Source of the DNA: Brevipalpus yothersi
Lineage: Eukaryota; Arthropoda; Arachnida; Trombidiformes; Tenuipalpidae
Length of the DNA: 64,000 nt
Direction of reading: 5' to 3'
NCBI GenBank assembly: GCA_003956705.1
Contig: QZCP01000026.1
Coordinates: 62,001 to 126,000, forward strand
Shown here: piece after piece, positions 21,766 through 35,069 of the stretch
How positions within the stretch are numbered: position 1 is the first letter of the stretch
How the letters are laid out: each line of letters begins with the position of its first letter
Position numbers and translations under genes: made by a program
The notes under the pieces: generated by a model
Told to the model about the DNA's origin: nothing
Database searches by the model: none
What the model saw: only the letters and a program-made list of their open reading frames with translations

Positions 21766-23201
21766 TCAAGGAGTCAATAGAAAGTTCAAAATGTCATTAA
21801 TAGAGTTTTTGCGTGTACTATCAGATGAGGTGAGATCAGGTTGATTCGGTCCGAAAATTAAAGGTGGGTCCAATATCAAGGTAGGTTTCAAGTCTTCGAA
21901 ATCAACATAACTATCTTGATCCAATTGTGATTGGTCAATCTGTGAAAAACTTGTATCAAGCTTTTCTTCATTCTCTTCTTTACTTTTTTCTGGGAAAACC
22001 ACTATTTTTTGTTCGATTTCTAATCTAATTGTATCGTTGAGTGAAGAATCCTCTTGAGAAGAAATAGACCATCGGCTTGTATTTCCAGCAGCTATGGAAA
22101 TGGGACTGGAATGGTTGGTTTCATCGATTTGCCAGGAATTCATCTCGATTTCCTCCTCATCATCTTCCTCTATGAAAAACTTTAATCGCTCACTGTCTTG
22201 AGAATTTTCCTAGAAAATGATAATCATTAGAAACGTCTTATCAATGCTTGAGATTAAATTATTTACCATTGACTTTTTGTCCTCTTGCTCCTGACTGATC
22301 AATGTGGTCTTATCACATCCATTTGCATACAAATCGGGAGTTGGAGAAACTTGAGTGGAGAGAGCCTCCGAACTTGAGGAAGGTGAATTGATCACTGGTT
22401 CTTCTAGAGAACATGTTTCAGAGTCTTGATAATCGATTAGATTGTCCCCATCAGGAGAATGACTTCCAATTTGAACGGCTTTTTCAGTGGCATCAGATAC
22501 TTCTCTCATAATCATTCTTTTCAGAACTTTGTAGAAACATGGTTGCCATTCACTTTTTGGAATATCCACTATCGGTCTCATGGATAATTTTTTATCATCT
22601 TCAACAGAAACAGTGGTAGATATAGATTCTTTTTCATCCTTTTCTGACTCAAAAGAATCTACAGAACCGTCAACAGATTCATCATCACTAATATCTATTA
22701 TTGGCACTCTCAATTCTCTCTCTTGACGACCTTTTTCCAGTTCATAGTCCCTTTCAATTGATCCTCTAGTTCCACTTTGGCTCTTGACTCGTAATCTATT
22801 GTCTCCTTCAGTCTTCTCTCTGAGAATCCTACGTCTTTGCTCTACTTCATGCTGACGTTTATTGTCTTCTCGTTCTCTTTCTTCCCTCTCCTCTTGTTCC
22901 CGTTTTCGCTTCTTCTCATTGAGTATCTTATTCATCACTTTAGCCTTATCAATCACATAATTTTGCTCACAATTTTGATTGATTAAAACATAACGCTACA
23001 AGAGAAAAAGAAAAAAATTTGTAACCATTTTCAACAACGAAAAGAAAAAAAAATGTACCAAACAAACTAACTTACATTATACAATTTATCATGATCCTTT
23101 GTCTTGAGATGATCCTCCACGTGAGCCACATTGGACATAAAAACCTCACATATTTTACAAAAATAGCCTTTAATCGGCAAAATGAATGGATATTCAATCA
23201 T
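21766..23201 (-). CDS. Matrin/U1-type C2H2 zinc-finger protein with basic-acidic tail
   Basis: Three coding exons: 23076-23201, 22267-22995, 21766-22209, all phase 0, giving 432 residues. Exon 1 encodes one zinc finger at residues 15-37: YFCKICEVFMSNVAHVEDHL, then KTKDH. The C-x2-C, long spacer and H-x5-H pattern is that of matrin/U1-C-type fingers found in RNA-associated nuclear proteins. Exon 2 begins with a strongly charged helical stretch (KKRKREQEEREEREREDNKR), then PIIDISDDESVDGSVDSF, a SUMO-interaction-like hydrophobic-acidic motif. The rest is acidic, Ser-rich and probably disordered. The start at 23201 is the first ATG before the finger. The gene is divergent from kanadaptin, 425 bases away. 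Nuclear RNA-related function is inferred from the finger type; no orthologue is recognised. Confidence 0.8.
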
Positions 23202-23626
23202 TCTAATTGTTTGAACAAGAAACGTTCCAAACAGATTCAATCAAATGAGACATCATCACGATTCGAGTCTAATCATTGCACCATGTGTATGTATCACTGA
23301 ATGTTTGCGTCAAACTTTCTCACTTCTCACAAGCGCGTCCAATACACTGTGCTTTACTGTACTGTGTTGTCTTGTTTACAGCGCAACTGCTGCCACAATC
23401 TCAATGATTTAAAATGATTTAAATTGAATTGATTTTCACGTGCAAATCTGTGAGAGAGAGCTTGTTTGGATTTGGCTACACATCTGATTGTAATTGTGAT
23501 TTGTGATGTGTTAAAACGGTCAGTGATTAACACTGCCCAGTATATTTGTTTAGTGAGAGATATTGTTGTGATAGACAAGTGTGTGTGTGTGTGTGACCAA
23601 AGCTAATCTGATCCTTGTTATCGGGT
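23202..23626. promoter_or_regulatory. Short divergent promoter region, zinc-finger gene / kanadaptin
   Basis: Only 425 bases separate the two divergent start codons, so the promoters must be close or shared. A (GT)n tract (23580-23595) precedes the kanadaptin start. No TATA box is evident. Confidence 0.5.
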
Positions 23627-25648
23627 ATGGATGGTGATCAAGATGATCCCGGCCTGGTGGAGGAAGGAAGGGAAGAGGAGGAGGAGAAGGAACGGGATAA
23701 AGATGTTGATGATGATGAATTTAAGCGACCGGCCTTGATTAATCCCATCTTATCGAAATCAGAGCCAGATGATCATCTGGAAAGACCTCAGGCGATTATT
23801 CCAGAGCCCTTGACATCTTTGTCACCACGCGAGGGACTTTTTTTCATTGAGGTGATCAAAAATGGTACCGTGATTCAGAATAAACCGATTCAACAGAGTC
23901 GTATCACTTTTGGACGTTCACGTGATGCCGATTTTCCCATGGATCATCCGTCAGTCAGTAGATTTCATTCCTGTCTTTTGTGGAATCCGAATGATGGGCC
24001 AGATGGCTGTTTCTTTCTTATTGATCTCAACTCTGTTCATGGAACATTCCTCAACAAAGATAGAATCGAGCCAAACAAACCGTATAAGTTATCTGGTAAT
24101 GATGTCGTGAAAATAGGTGGAAGCTCGAGACTCTTTTTCGTATCTACATCACGAAAACCGGAAGAAGAAATTTCATCAGAGGAGATGATTGACTCTACAG
24201 AAGATGAACCTAGAATTAAGCCAAACATAAAGTCGAAAGAAGATGAAGATGAAGGCTGTACTTGGGGAATGAGAGACGATCTCTATCAAGAAGATGATTT
24301 GGTTCCCAGTGAGTTTACACCTTTAGGAACAGTTCTATCTCTCCTTCAAACCGGTGTCGGTTCGGCTCCAACCAAGAATGAGCACGCTTATGTTGGTAAT
24401 CCTCAGAAAACCATGCAAACATGGTTTGACTCGGAAGGCTATGAGTTCGAATATAAAGTTGACTTCGTTAATGGAAAATTCAAGTGTACACTGAACCTTC
24501 CAATCGATGACCAAGACGTACCTCTGGAAAGCGAAATGGCACTTAAGGTATGATAAATTTTCCTTCTTAATTGAATAGCTGAATCATTTCCATCATCTTT
24601 TCTTCCCATTCAGAAAAAAGATGCAATCCATGCAGTGTGTCTGAAAGCCTGTCAAATACTCGATAAAGCTGAGCTCCTATTCCCATGGCAAAGATCGAAA
24701 GATTCAAGAAAAAGAAGAGATGATAGCTCAGATTCTGACGGCGATTTGATTGATGAAACTGATCAGTATAAGCAAAAGAAAGCAAAGAGAGATGCTATCA
24801 AGAAGGGTGGAGATTCTGCTGAAAACTATGAGAGTCTCAATGAAAAGTGGACCGAAATTAGTAAAGAATTGATGGGTCTAAAAGTAAAGCTGGCCAACTT
24901 CAATGTTCAAGCAAAAAAAGTTCCAAATAAAGAAGATGATAGCGACAAAGGCGATGCCTTGGATACATTTATGAAAGAAATTGTCGAACCAAATTGTACC
25001 ACCAAAACTCCTCTAGAAATCAAAGTTCAGAAATCGAAAATGAGATTGCAAATTGCCTCTCTCGAGTTGGAGCAGAGGAAGATTGAAAAATTAATGGACA
25101 TCGCCAAACCATCTGCCAAGCTGCCTGATCTCAAACCTTCCTACAAAGAGTCAACAAAGAACTTGCAAAATCGTATTAAACAACAGCAGTCAAAACAATC
25201 TCTCATCCAAGGCGAAGTGAAGAAGAGCGCTCCCATTGCCGCTACGGAAGATGAAAAGAAAAATAGTGAAGAAGTAAAGGCTTCATCTGAAGAGCCTGTC
25301 TCCAAAGAGGAGAAAACTGATGTCAGTGATTTTAAAGCAAAAATTGAAATCCAAATCCAGAAAAAGAAGTTCAAGCCAATCGGAGGAGCTGCATCTGTTT
25401 TCTCTGATCATGGAGAAAAAGACAGTGATCTTGAAAAGCCCAAAATGACTCCGCTTCCTCTTAAGAAAGAGAAACAGTATGGTTTAATTCTTAAGAAAGA
25501 TCCTAACAAGAGTGCAGATCTTCAACCGATCCCAAACAGTGTTAGCTCAGCGAGTGCTGACAAAGTTGAAGATTATGTTGAGTGGTTGCCTCCGGCTAAC
25601 CAGACTGGGGATGGTAAAACGTCCTTGAACGAAAAGTTTGGCTACTAA
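23627..25648 (+). CDS. SLC4A1AP: Kanadaptin (SLC4A1AP homologue), FHA-domain nuclear protein
   Basis: Two coding exons: 23627-24547 and 24614-25648, phase 0, 651 residues. An acidic N-terminus leads to an FHA domain (about 70-175) with the phosphopeptide-binding motifs ITFGRSRDADFPMDHPSVSR and SVHGTFLN. Next comes the kanadaptin-specific double-stranded-RNA-binding-like part: GCTWGMRDD, then TMQTWFDSEGYEFEYKVDF and DAIHAVCLKACQILD. The C-terminal half is a charged coiled coil ending NEKFGY. Kanadaptin was described as an anion-exchanger partner in vertebrates but is mainly nuclear and is found with the spliceosome. Start chosen at ATG 23627. Confidence 0.92.
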
Positions 25649-27694
25649 TAATCGATCTACTCATTGGAGATCCTGTATGGATCATGGCAAAGAAATTTCA
25701 CTGATCTGATCAGAACAGGAATCTTACTATTCAATTTGTGATGAAATTCGATGTTCAAGGCTAAAAGTTTTTGACCTATTCTGACTCGCGATGAGTTTTC
25801 GCTTTCAATTTTACGTCATGGTTCATTCAAAATCTTTTGATGTCCATGAAATAGACGCTTCTTCCAACGAAACCATCATCTCACTTGAACTTGTCCCATT
25901 AGATGGTCTCTCTCCGGCCTCTAGTTCATCTATCTGATTCTCGTCTCTAACTCTCGGATTCCCGAAAATCATCAAAGACTCAAGCATCATGATTTTCTAC
26001 AAATGACTCAAGTGCTGTGCTTTGGGGATCCAGAATTGAAAGACACCTGAAAAATGCATCCTAAGTAAGCCAAATATTCAAATTTATTTTTGTTAAGACT
26101 CACTGTTGTTTTACTATCATTCCCTGAATTGCGAACAGGTTATAGCCTCGATCACTATAAATCAAATAGCTCTATTAGTTAAATACAGAGCTCGATAAAT
26201 TGGAATGGATGTGGTCAATTTCGCATCAAACAAACCGTCTGTAACAATCATAGACTTACTGGAAAAAATTCTTTGTAAAATGAGTTATAAGATGATCATT
26301 TTTAATTCCAATGTTTTTAAACTGGAACTTTCGAATCAAAATGACTGAGTGAATTAATATAAAAGAAAATTCAATGAGTTCTTCGCTTTAAGCAATTTCG
26401 ATGGTGCAAGTGATCTTTTTCAGAACCGCTCGTAGGCCTCTCTCAAAACTGTCCAAGACTTTCAAATTGAAGTTGAGAAATGCACGGTACACCAATGCAC
26501 TAACACGAGCTGTATCTTTCATGGTGACAAAAGTTATTATAGAGTGACGGAACTTCCAACACCAACTGAACACCTTCAAATTACGCTGAGTTCACTTGAC
26601 CGGCTCCAGAGAGATTGAACTTATTCCAATTGATGCTCACAAAAGCCGACGATGAGAAGCAAAACAAGTGAATGAATGTCGAATGTTACTTTGATGGAAA
26701 CTGTTGAAAAAAATCAGGTCACTTTCGTATAACGTTATAGTGAAATCGAAGCAAACATTTGGATCACATCCACCCAACTAGTGAAGGATCTCGATCAATA
26801 GTGTAATACGATTCATCAATGGTTCGAAATGAGGTTGACTCATAATGCTCGGGAGTTTGATTCTACTACTATTTTAAGTATAATCTTTTGAGCTGATATA
26901 ACTTCTAGTCATGTTTTCTTCACACTTAAGCAACTGAGAAAATTTTCTTCTCCCTAGATGCATCTATTGTATTTGGTATGCCGATTTGCTATAATTTCAT
27001 TTTCTCCAAGGACTTCTAGCTGTAAAAAGGTAAATCAAACCGGTCACACATTGACAGGTTATTATCATCATTTTGTTCGATATTCTTTGAGAGAATGATG
27101 TCGGAAGGGTTGAATAATATCAGTTCATCGACTGACGAACTCATGTTCTCCACTCTTTTTCCCCAATTCGTCATAATTGTTCCCCAGGCTCTGAGCTGCT
27201 TCCAGCTTCCAATACTGTCTCAATTGTCCTTGATACACAATCATGAGCTTGCTGCAGAGAGGAAATATTATTATCATAATCGAAGCAATGACTCGCTCTA
27301 ATTTAGCTCATCAAATTCTGTTACCATTTTCGAGGCTTTGGGAAGAAATCATGCGTGATTTCTCATGAAATAGAGGTTTCTAGATTTATTGTTACATTAT
27401 TTCTAGGAAATTACAACTTATCGAAGTGAATCGAATGCATTAAGTTAGTGAGATTCAATTTTTTTCTCTATTCAAGTGCATACCATCTCCTCTGACGTCT
27501 TCGAAGATCTTATTAGGTTACATTTGATCAAGCTTAGTTGATCGATATTTTTTCACGAACTTTCATCGGAATTTTATTTAAAGTTTGTTTTCGTAACGAA
27601 GAAATTGAGAACTCGAAAAATCAAGAACTTTCCTGAAAGCTAGGTATTTCAAGTGAGATTCAAATGATTCCATCATCAATTGGCATCTAACACA
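25649..27694. other. Convergent intergenic region, kanadaptin / secreted protein
   Basis: About 2 kb between convergent genes. The open frames at 26388-26579 (-) and 27095-27301 (+) have no signal, domain or splice support. A poly(A) signal for the right-hand gene is at 27573-27578. Nothing else recognised. Confidence 0.4.
27573..27578 (-). terminator. Poly(A) signal AATAAA for the secreted unknown protein
   Basis: TTTATT on the plus strand, 117 bases beyond the minus-strand stop at 27695. Confidence 0.5.
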
Positions 27695-29177
27695 CTAGTC
27701 AATAGTTTGTTGGACATACTGATTGAATCGATCTTTTGGCATGAGGAGGTATGCACGTTTGTTGAATTTATACACTTCAACCATAAAATCATCCAAGATT
27801 CCATTGAATTCTCGAGTACTTTTTTCTATTCTTTTACCCAATTTATCGGCTCTCTTCATTAAATATTGCATATGATTTAATTTTTTGGCCATCTTGGTGG
27901 AGCTCAAACTTTTACCAGATCTTTCCATAACTTCTAGCTCACGAGCATTTTTATCCAATTCACCGACCAATTGATCTGCTTCCTCTCGCAATGATCGCAT
28001 ATAATTATATGATTTCAACATAAGTCCATAGAAGAAATACATTCGAGTTTTACGTGTCAAAGTGACAGCATAGGCCAATCGTTTTTCCACATCTTCAGCC
28101 ATGGTTGAATGATAGAGAAGTTGATTTGATTCAAAGTCTGCATAGTTCTTGACTCGATCCGTATCACTTATCGTGTTCTCTTCATCTTCATCATTACTGT
28201 CCAACTCGTGATCCTCACGAGCTGTCTCTATCACAAACGGAGGAAAATGCCAATTACTCTTAGGTGGTCTCAAGCCTGTGATTAGAAAAATTTTGCATCA
28301 GGCAATATTCAATATTCAATATTTTTATGCTGATTGTTTTCAGAAAAAATTAGATTAAATTTTGCATTGTCAAGACAAAATACTGGCTCATATTATTTGC
28401 TCCCCAACATAAATTTAATGATCAGTTGTGTGCTTGATTGGAACTATTAATATTTAAGAGTCAGTTTATTTGAATGCCCAAAACAATCACTCTCTCCTTG
28501 GCTACAGTTGTTTATAAGAATTGGAAAGGAGAGGGCTGAGAAAATTGTTTGGACTTCAGAATTGAACCAACCATGACGTAAATATCCTGGGACTAGCAAG
28601 AGGTCTCAAATTTGGATCGACATTCAGTCGAAAATTGATTCTGTCATGACCCTGACGTCGGTGTTGAATGGCGGGAAATGAGCGAACCGACAACATTTTG
28701 GCCACAAGATTGGTGCAACTCATCGTATTATGAGACAATGTCAACAAGCCGTTTATTCAATTCGGTTCCCGGATAATCTTGATAAAATCAAAGGTCAATA
28801 ACTACAGTATTGGCGAAACGATTGGACCAGTTCAGATTATCTCCTACAATCCTATCAATACGAGAGCTGAGCCAAAAGAGATTCGAATGATGAGATTCTC
28901 GATTTGAATACTTCTTGACGAAATTTCGTTTCGAAAGATTCTTTTTGAGACCAATAATTATAAACTTAATACAATGAAGGAAGAAAATTTTTTGTACATT
29001 CTCAAAGCAAAAGGGGGAGATATTCAGGAATGGATAAAATTTTTCGTTGAAAATCAATTGTTTTCAGATTCATCGGATTCATCGGAATTTATCCGAGTAA
29101 CAGTAAAACTCACCATGAATTGCAGTTAGATGGGCTAGGAAGATGATAGAGAAAAGAAGATGCGAACGATGACACAT
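27695..29177 (-). CDS. Secreted helical protein of unknown family
   Basis: Two coding exons: 29114-29177 and 27695-28275, joined across an 838-base phase-1 intron to 214 residues. Exon 1 encodes a clear signal peptide (MCHRSHLLFSIIFLAHLTAI). The mature part begins HGLRPPKSNWHFPPFVIET, has an acidic segment (DHELDSNDEDEENTISDTD), and then about 130 residues that look all-helical (for example EKRLAYAVTLTRKTRMYFFY and ADQLVGELDKNARELEVMER). The mature part has no cysteines. I do not recognise the family, and no catalytic motif is visible. Exon 1 was found by looking for a phase-1 donor upstream; its signal peptide and matching phase support it. Upstream pairing with another first exon is possible. 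Confidence 0.72.
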
Positions 29178-29827
29178 TAATGATGGTGAACGGCTAGTTG
29201 TTTAACGAACGAGTAGATTTTCACAACTTTAAATCCATTCTGGAACATTGAAGATAAATTCACATAAAAATAGGGGCATGTTAGATCTGTACGTAGAAAA
29301 TTTCTTAAAAAACTCAAAGATGATGAGATAAGATGAGGAAAGCGGGGGCGTTTCGAAGTTTTGAACCGTTTTACATGTTCGATGAGGCAAATTTTCCCAG
29401 CTTAACAAGGACAGAGTTTTATAATATGTACCTTCTTCTATCCTATGTTGACTTGTGAAAAATCCACTGGCGATAATAATGGGTCTCACGGACACAATAA
29501 AAAGTTAGATGTTGCAAAGTGAACTCTCAGAACACGGAGAGAGAGAGAAAATGTGTGTGAGAGAGTGGAAATTAGTATAGATGAGAATCCGAGAAAAAAA
29601 ACAAGAAAAACAACCGATCAATAGTGAAATAAAATTCTCGGTTGATGTATGAATGCTGATCAAATCGAAAGTTTTTCAAGGATGGATCGAAGTTTTGGAA
29701 AAGGAGGCGGGCGAGTTTGTAAGGGTGAATTCAGAATATTGTTGAACGAAGCATCTTGTAACGTGAAAAATTTTTAAATAGTTGAACAACTGAAAAACTT
29801 TCGGTAAAAGAGAGCTTGTTGGGGCAA

Positions 29828-29862
<35 letters not shown>

Positions 29863-32800
29863 GCAAAATTTTTACAAGATGACCGGATCTGAAGTGGGTA
29901 GAGAGCCCTCAGTGGGATGTTCCCGGGCCATTTTCAATCAATGAACATTAGCTAACCTGAGATGAATAGTTGTTGGAGCATATTACCTTTCTCTCGATCA
30001 CTGCCATAATCAAGTGGAGGACCAGAACTGATCGGAAGCTGGCTGGTTGCTTGCTCCAGCAAGTTATAGTTTCAGGAATGGTTCCACTATTTTTGACCTT
30101 CACCACTTCCATTTCCTGAAGATTAGGACACTTTCATAAGCCTCGTTTCTTTTTCTTGGATCTAAGCTGACACGATGAATCCAGCTGGTATGATTACATC
30201 TTTTTGGCATGTATTACACATACACTTTACATATCGAAAAGTTTATACATGCAAAAGTTTTCAATGAATGAAAAAATTACAACCGAATGATGAATCGAAG
30301 GTTATGATTGGAAACAAAAGCTAGCAAAACGTCAATCACTCGATCCACAGGCCTAATAATAATAATGTAATGTGATTGCATGAATGATGAATATTTTGGT
30401 GTTTTCCAGAGACATTTCTAATCCTCGTCAGAATATCGTCAGAATAATATCCAATGAGTGAAAAAAACAAGTATTTTCTTACGTGATAACTATTTTAACT
30501 CTCAAAATCAAGAATGGGGACTGTGTCAGGCAATTCATCTATAGACTGTGATTAATCGAGATTTTAAACACTTTTTCATGCATTCAACATCATCACTATC
30601 GTTCCTCAGCTTATTGACTTAACTCTTTCTCTCTCGATGTGAACTTCACCATGAAAGTGATGATGCCATCTTTTCATCCCAGTAATTTTTTACTCGACCC
30701 CATTGGAGAAGCTGGATGTTGGGTGAGAAAAGATTTTGCTAATAAAAATTCAGTAAACCAATCATGCGAACAGTAAACATCCTACAAATTGTCAAACATA
30801 AATATTTCTACTTTTATGGACAAGATATTGACTTTTCCGAAAAGTTCATTCGCTTATTGTTCTAGGAACAGAATTCCAATTGATCAGCAGGTATTTTTTT
30901 CCAAAAGTAAGGGAAGATTTTTTTTTCTAGTCTACTCCTTACACACACTCAGCATGAAACCAGAGAGAGATGGTGAAAAATTTCTTCACTATTCTTCGAG
31001 AAAGTAACATCTTTGAGAAAAAAACTTCCTGAGAAATGTTATGACATAGAGTGACGGAATCGTGACCAATCCTTTCACATTTCTCTTCTTTCTGATCTGC
31101 ATAAATCAGATATGGTTTTCAACCTTCCTGGTTGACACTCAAAAGCTTCTTCACAGGAACACTTGAATGAACAATGATTCGATGTAAAATTCATCTTGAG
31201 TGAAAGGGTTGAATGGCCATCGTACAAATGAGATGTATAAGTCAATGCTCATCAAGTTCTCTTTGAAAAATTATGCCTTTCATGAGGAATTGATTTTTTC
31301 AAATAATCGAAAAAAAATTCATATCACTGATATTGTGAGCGCACCACTCTCAGAAGATCCGCTATTAGAACTTCTGCTCCAAAAAGTTTGGGCCTCAGAA
31401 CTCTTCATCCGGGATCCTGAATTGATTAAATGCTCTCTAACTTCTTCTTATCTAAAGATGGAAAATGTTAATCAGAAACAAGAGATGAGCCAAATTATCA
31501 TCAGCTTTGAGTATGAATAAAAGATGCCGAAATCCTTGTTCTAAGTTTTCGTTAGCAAAAAGATCCTCTCGATTTTTCATCTAAAATTCCAACTTATCTT
31601 TAAAAATAATGCCTCTCCTCTTGTACATATAAACGCACGCACATGATTTCCTATTTCATTATATGTCCGGAAAATCCTATCCTGGAAATTTTCAAGGGAA
31701 TATTTTCGAGCTTTTATTTTATTTTGTCTCTCTGACATTCCGAAGGTTTTTGACATCAACACTTCCACAAACACTCTTACAAACACTAACACAAGTGTAT
31801 ATTCTGACAGGGAAGTGAGATGAGAGCTCTGATTGTTTTCTTGTGGAGGAAAAAAAATCAGAAGATAAAAAGAAGTGATCACAATTCGATTATATCCGAT
31901 ACGTGTGGACAACACTGCAATTTTCAATCGAAATCAGTGATTACAATCGATGGCCAATTGGTGAAAATTGTTTTCCCAAAAGTGAGAGCTACTCAATTCT
32001 AGGCTTCATGATCAACTGTTGCTGCCAGTCTTTCTTTCTCTCTCTTCTTTCTCTTTCTCTTGCTTTTCTGTCAGCAAAAGCTCTCTATTTCAAGAGATGA
32101 GGCCTCTTTGCGACTCTATTACCGATCATTATGGATCCAAATTTTTCCCGGATTAACACAATCCATTTGGATATGCCAGTAAGTTGTTCTCAAGAAAGTG
32201 AGGGAAAGAGAAACAGAGAATAAATGATTTTTTTTATCCAAGGTTTTGGGAAAGAAAATTTTAATAGTACAAAAGTTTAAATTGCAATATCAAATCAAGA
32301 TTGTTGAAAAAGGTTTTTGCAGTTGCAAAAGATATTGGATACCAACATAAAGATCCACACACATTTGCACTGTACATTTAATGCACTTTTTTTGATGTGT
32401 GTATGTATGTCTGGTGTAAACAACGTTAATTTTTTTGGACATTTATGATCCAAAATAATTATTGTTGACCATTTGCTATCCATGCGTAATACACCCTTCT
32501 GATTGTATATAGTTGTGCCAATGGTATTGTAATTAATGTGCTGTATTCAGTGAATTGTTCAATAGTCAATTGCAAAGGTGACTTGGTGTATACTGTGTGA
32601 CAGTGTAAAAAAGCTTGTCAATACCGGGTTGCTTGTGGTGATCATTGTTGATTTAATTGCGTTCTGATGTGGTCAAAAGTGCATCGATGGGGTACCTATT
32701 CTGATTTAATGGTTACTGGCTGGGTTGAAGGTAGCTGAGAGTGATTTAAATCATAGTAGTTTGGTTTAAATTTGTGTGTTTATGTGTGTGAGTGTGAGTG

Positions 32801-32863
32801 TGTGTACATAAAAAAAGTGAAGTAGAATAAGATTTGATCTGTTATCAAACACATCAATTGAGT
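29178..32863. other. Divergent intergenic region, secreted protein / Sfmbt-like copy A
   Basis: About 3.7 kb without a supported gene. It contains an AG microsatellite (29831-29859) and a degenerate (GT)n tract (32773-32807) close to the Sfmbt start. The longest open frame (31200-31520, +) has no recognisable domain. The right part probably holds the Sfmbt promoter and 5' UTR. Confidence 0.4.
29831..29859. repeat. (AG)n microsatellite, 29 bases
   Basis: Uninterrupted AG dinucleotides in intergenic sequence. Confidence 0.95.
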
Positions 32864-34914
32864 ATGGATAACAGCAAATCTGAACATTGTTATCGAGGAG
32901 ACCCACCACTTGATGAAGATTTATCTTTCTCTGCTGCTCCAGTATCATCTTTCAAACATTGTCCTCTGGCCGATGTATGGAACAATTTTGTGACTGTTGG
33001 ACTGAAAGTTGAAGTGAAAAATCGAGATGTACCATCACGCAATAATCAGATAGGTAACAATCATTCATCAACCAAAAATTCTAAGAACAAATCTGATTAC
33101 TATTGGATTGCTTCTGTGGTCAAAGTTGCTGGCTATTTTATTCGATTGAGATATGAAGGTTTCGAGGATGGTTCAGCTGATTTTTGGGTCAATATTTTAT
33201 CGAATCAAATTCATCCTGTTGGCTGGTGTGCATCACAAGGCAAAATTTTGATCCCTCCGAAAGCTATTGCTGAAAAATATTCCGATTGGAAAGCTATACT
33301 CGTAAAAAGTTTAACTGGCTCACCAACATTGCCTGAAAACTTCATTGATCAATTAAAAGATAGCCTGAAAAGTAGAATGAAAGTTGGAATGAGACTTGAG
33401 TGTGTTGACAAGTGTCGCATAAGTGCAGTAAGAACAGCTATTGTTAGTAAAATCATCGGATGTCGGCTACACCTCAAGTATGAAGGCGATGAGGAAGATG
33501 ATGGTTTCTGGTGTCATCAGGATTCACCATTGATTCATCCTGTCGGTTGGGCTCAGGTCGTGGGACATGAGCTGAAAGCGACCCCAGAGTATGCTCGTTC
33601 TTCATTGGAGAAAGTGATTGATAAAAAGTTCGATCCCAATGATGCAAAATGGTCTTCATTTCCAGTACCAAAATATAACCCAGTTCTATCTGGAAAGGGT
33701 GATGTAAAGTTTCGAGAAGGAATGAAACTAGAAGCAATAGATCCTCTCAATCTTTCCACCATTTGTCCTGCCACGGTAACCAAAGTTTTAAGAAACAACT
33801 ATCTTATGGTTGGCATCGATGGAGTGATGGCTGACGATGGATCAGACTGGTTTTGTTATCATGCTTCCTCTCCGAATATTCTTCCCGTAGGATTTTGTAT
33901 GCTCAACAACATCCCACTTACCCCACCGAAAGAATATCCAAAAGAATTCGAATGGTATGAATATCTACAAGCAACTCATTCGAATGCAGCTCCTGTGCAT
34001 CTATTCAAGCGAGATCTTCCAAATCATGGTTTCAAGGAAGGAATGTATCTTGAAGCTGTGGATCTTATGGTTCCCAAACTGGTATGTGTAGCGACTATAA
34101 AAAAGGTGGTTGGAAGACTACTGAGAATACATTTCAATGGTTGGGATGAAACATATGATCAATGGTGTGACTGCGAATCGCCAGAACTTTACCCTATTGG
34201 GTGGTGCCAAATGGTTGGATATCCTCTGGAGCCACCAAAGGATCCCAATGGAAACGAAACAACCTATACAAGTTTCGGACCTTTGGATAGTCGCCAGAAA
34301 AAGCGCAGTAGCTACAAAGGGAAATACAAAAAAAGAAAGCATAACTCACAAAATGCAAGTGGAATGAATACGTCCGCGACTTTCAATTATTTCGAAAAAG
34401 CATCTACCTCTGATCATCTGAATACTTCAGGATCATCATTATCATCATTATCAAATAATAACGAATGGACACCGACAACAGGCCCTGAAACCTCTTCAGG
34501 ACCATCTTCTGATCAACATAGCATGTCTAGCTCTGTTGTTATCAAGCCATCACCAATTCAACCCCTATTGTGGGGATTACCAGGAGAGAAGCTGCCTGAT
34601 GATCCTAGACATTGGAGTGTTTCTCACGTATCACTTTTTCTACAGGCCAATGACTGTGGTGCATATTGTCATAATTTTTCGGAAAGGGTTAGTCAATTTT
34701 CTTCATACCAATGCCCACTGATCAATCCTATTGCTACTATTCTCATTCTCATTCATTTATCTAATTTCTCTCTCGTCCACAGAAAATCGATGGATCTCAA
34801 ATGTTAAAAATGTCTAGAGACGATTTACTGAAAATTACAAATGATAAATTAGGTCCCGTGCTCAAAATATACGCTCTTATACAATCGATCCGAAGTAGCA
34901 AAAAATTCCACTAA
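32864..34914 (+). CDS. Sfmbt: Sfmbt-like protein, four MBT repeats plus SAM (copy A)
   Basis: Two coding exons: 32864-34687 and 34783-34914, phase 0, 651 residues. Four MBT repeats: about 29-140 (ADFWVNIL..GWCASQGK), 160-270 (GFWCHQDSPLIHPVGWAQVV), 283-385 (GSDWFCYHASSPNILPVGF) and 392-490 (YDQWCDCESPELYPIGWCQM). A basic, Ser-rich linker follows, then a C-terminal SAM domain (about 583-650: HWSVSHVSLFLQANDCG.. to LLKITNDKLGPVLKIYAL), which the intron splits. MBT repeats bind mono- and dimethyl-lysine of histones; Sfmbt works with Pho in the PhoRC Polycomb complex, and SAM mediates pairing with Scm/Ph. The N-terminal FCS zinc finger of Drosophila Sfmbt is not present here. Repeats 3-4 also resemble MBTD1. 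Part of repeat 3 is nearly identical in DNA to copy B. Confidence 0.88.
33715..33880 (+). repeat. Gene-conversion tract, copy A side
   Basis: These 166 bases match 41765-41930 with two mismatches (33835 and 33874). The first 120 bases are identical. Flanking coding sequence of the same two genes differs at many synonymous sites. Confidence 0.9.
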
Positions 34915-35063
34915 CATTTATATACCACATTATATTATACCCTTCTAGACCATATAAAAGTGTTTAAAAAGTTCTATGTAAATGAATCATTCATCTTGGT
35001 CGAAGAAGGTATCGAATCATCGTTTCGTCAATCGTAAACTTGGACTAATATTTTATAATGAGT

Positions 35064-35069
35064 AATAAA
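35064..35069 (+). terminator. Poly(A) signal AATAAA for Sfmbt-like copy A
   Basis: AATAAA 150 bases after the stop at 34912-34914. The rest of 34915-35628 is AT-rich intergenic sequence leading to ARL6IP1, with no other feature seen. Confidence 0.6.

Noticed and set aside
26388..26579. 63-codon minus-strand frame after kanadaptin
   Set aside because: Short, unsupported and without recognisable features.
31200..31520. 106-codon plus-strand frame in the 29-33 kb intergenic region
   Set aside because: Starts without an ATG at the track position, shows no domain, signal or splice context.
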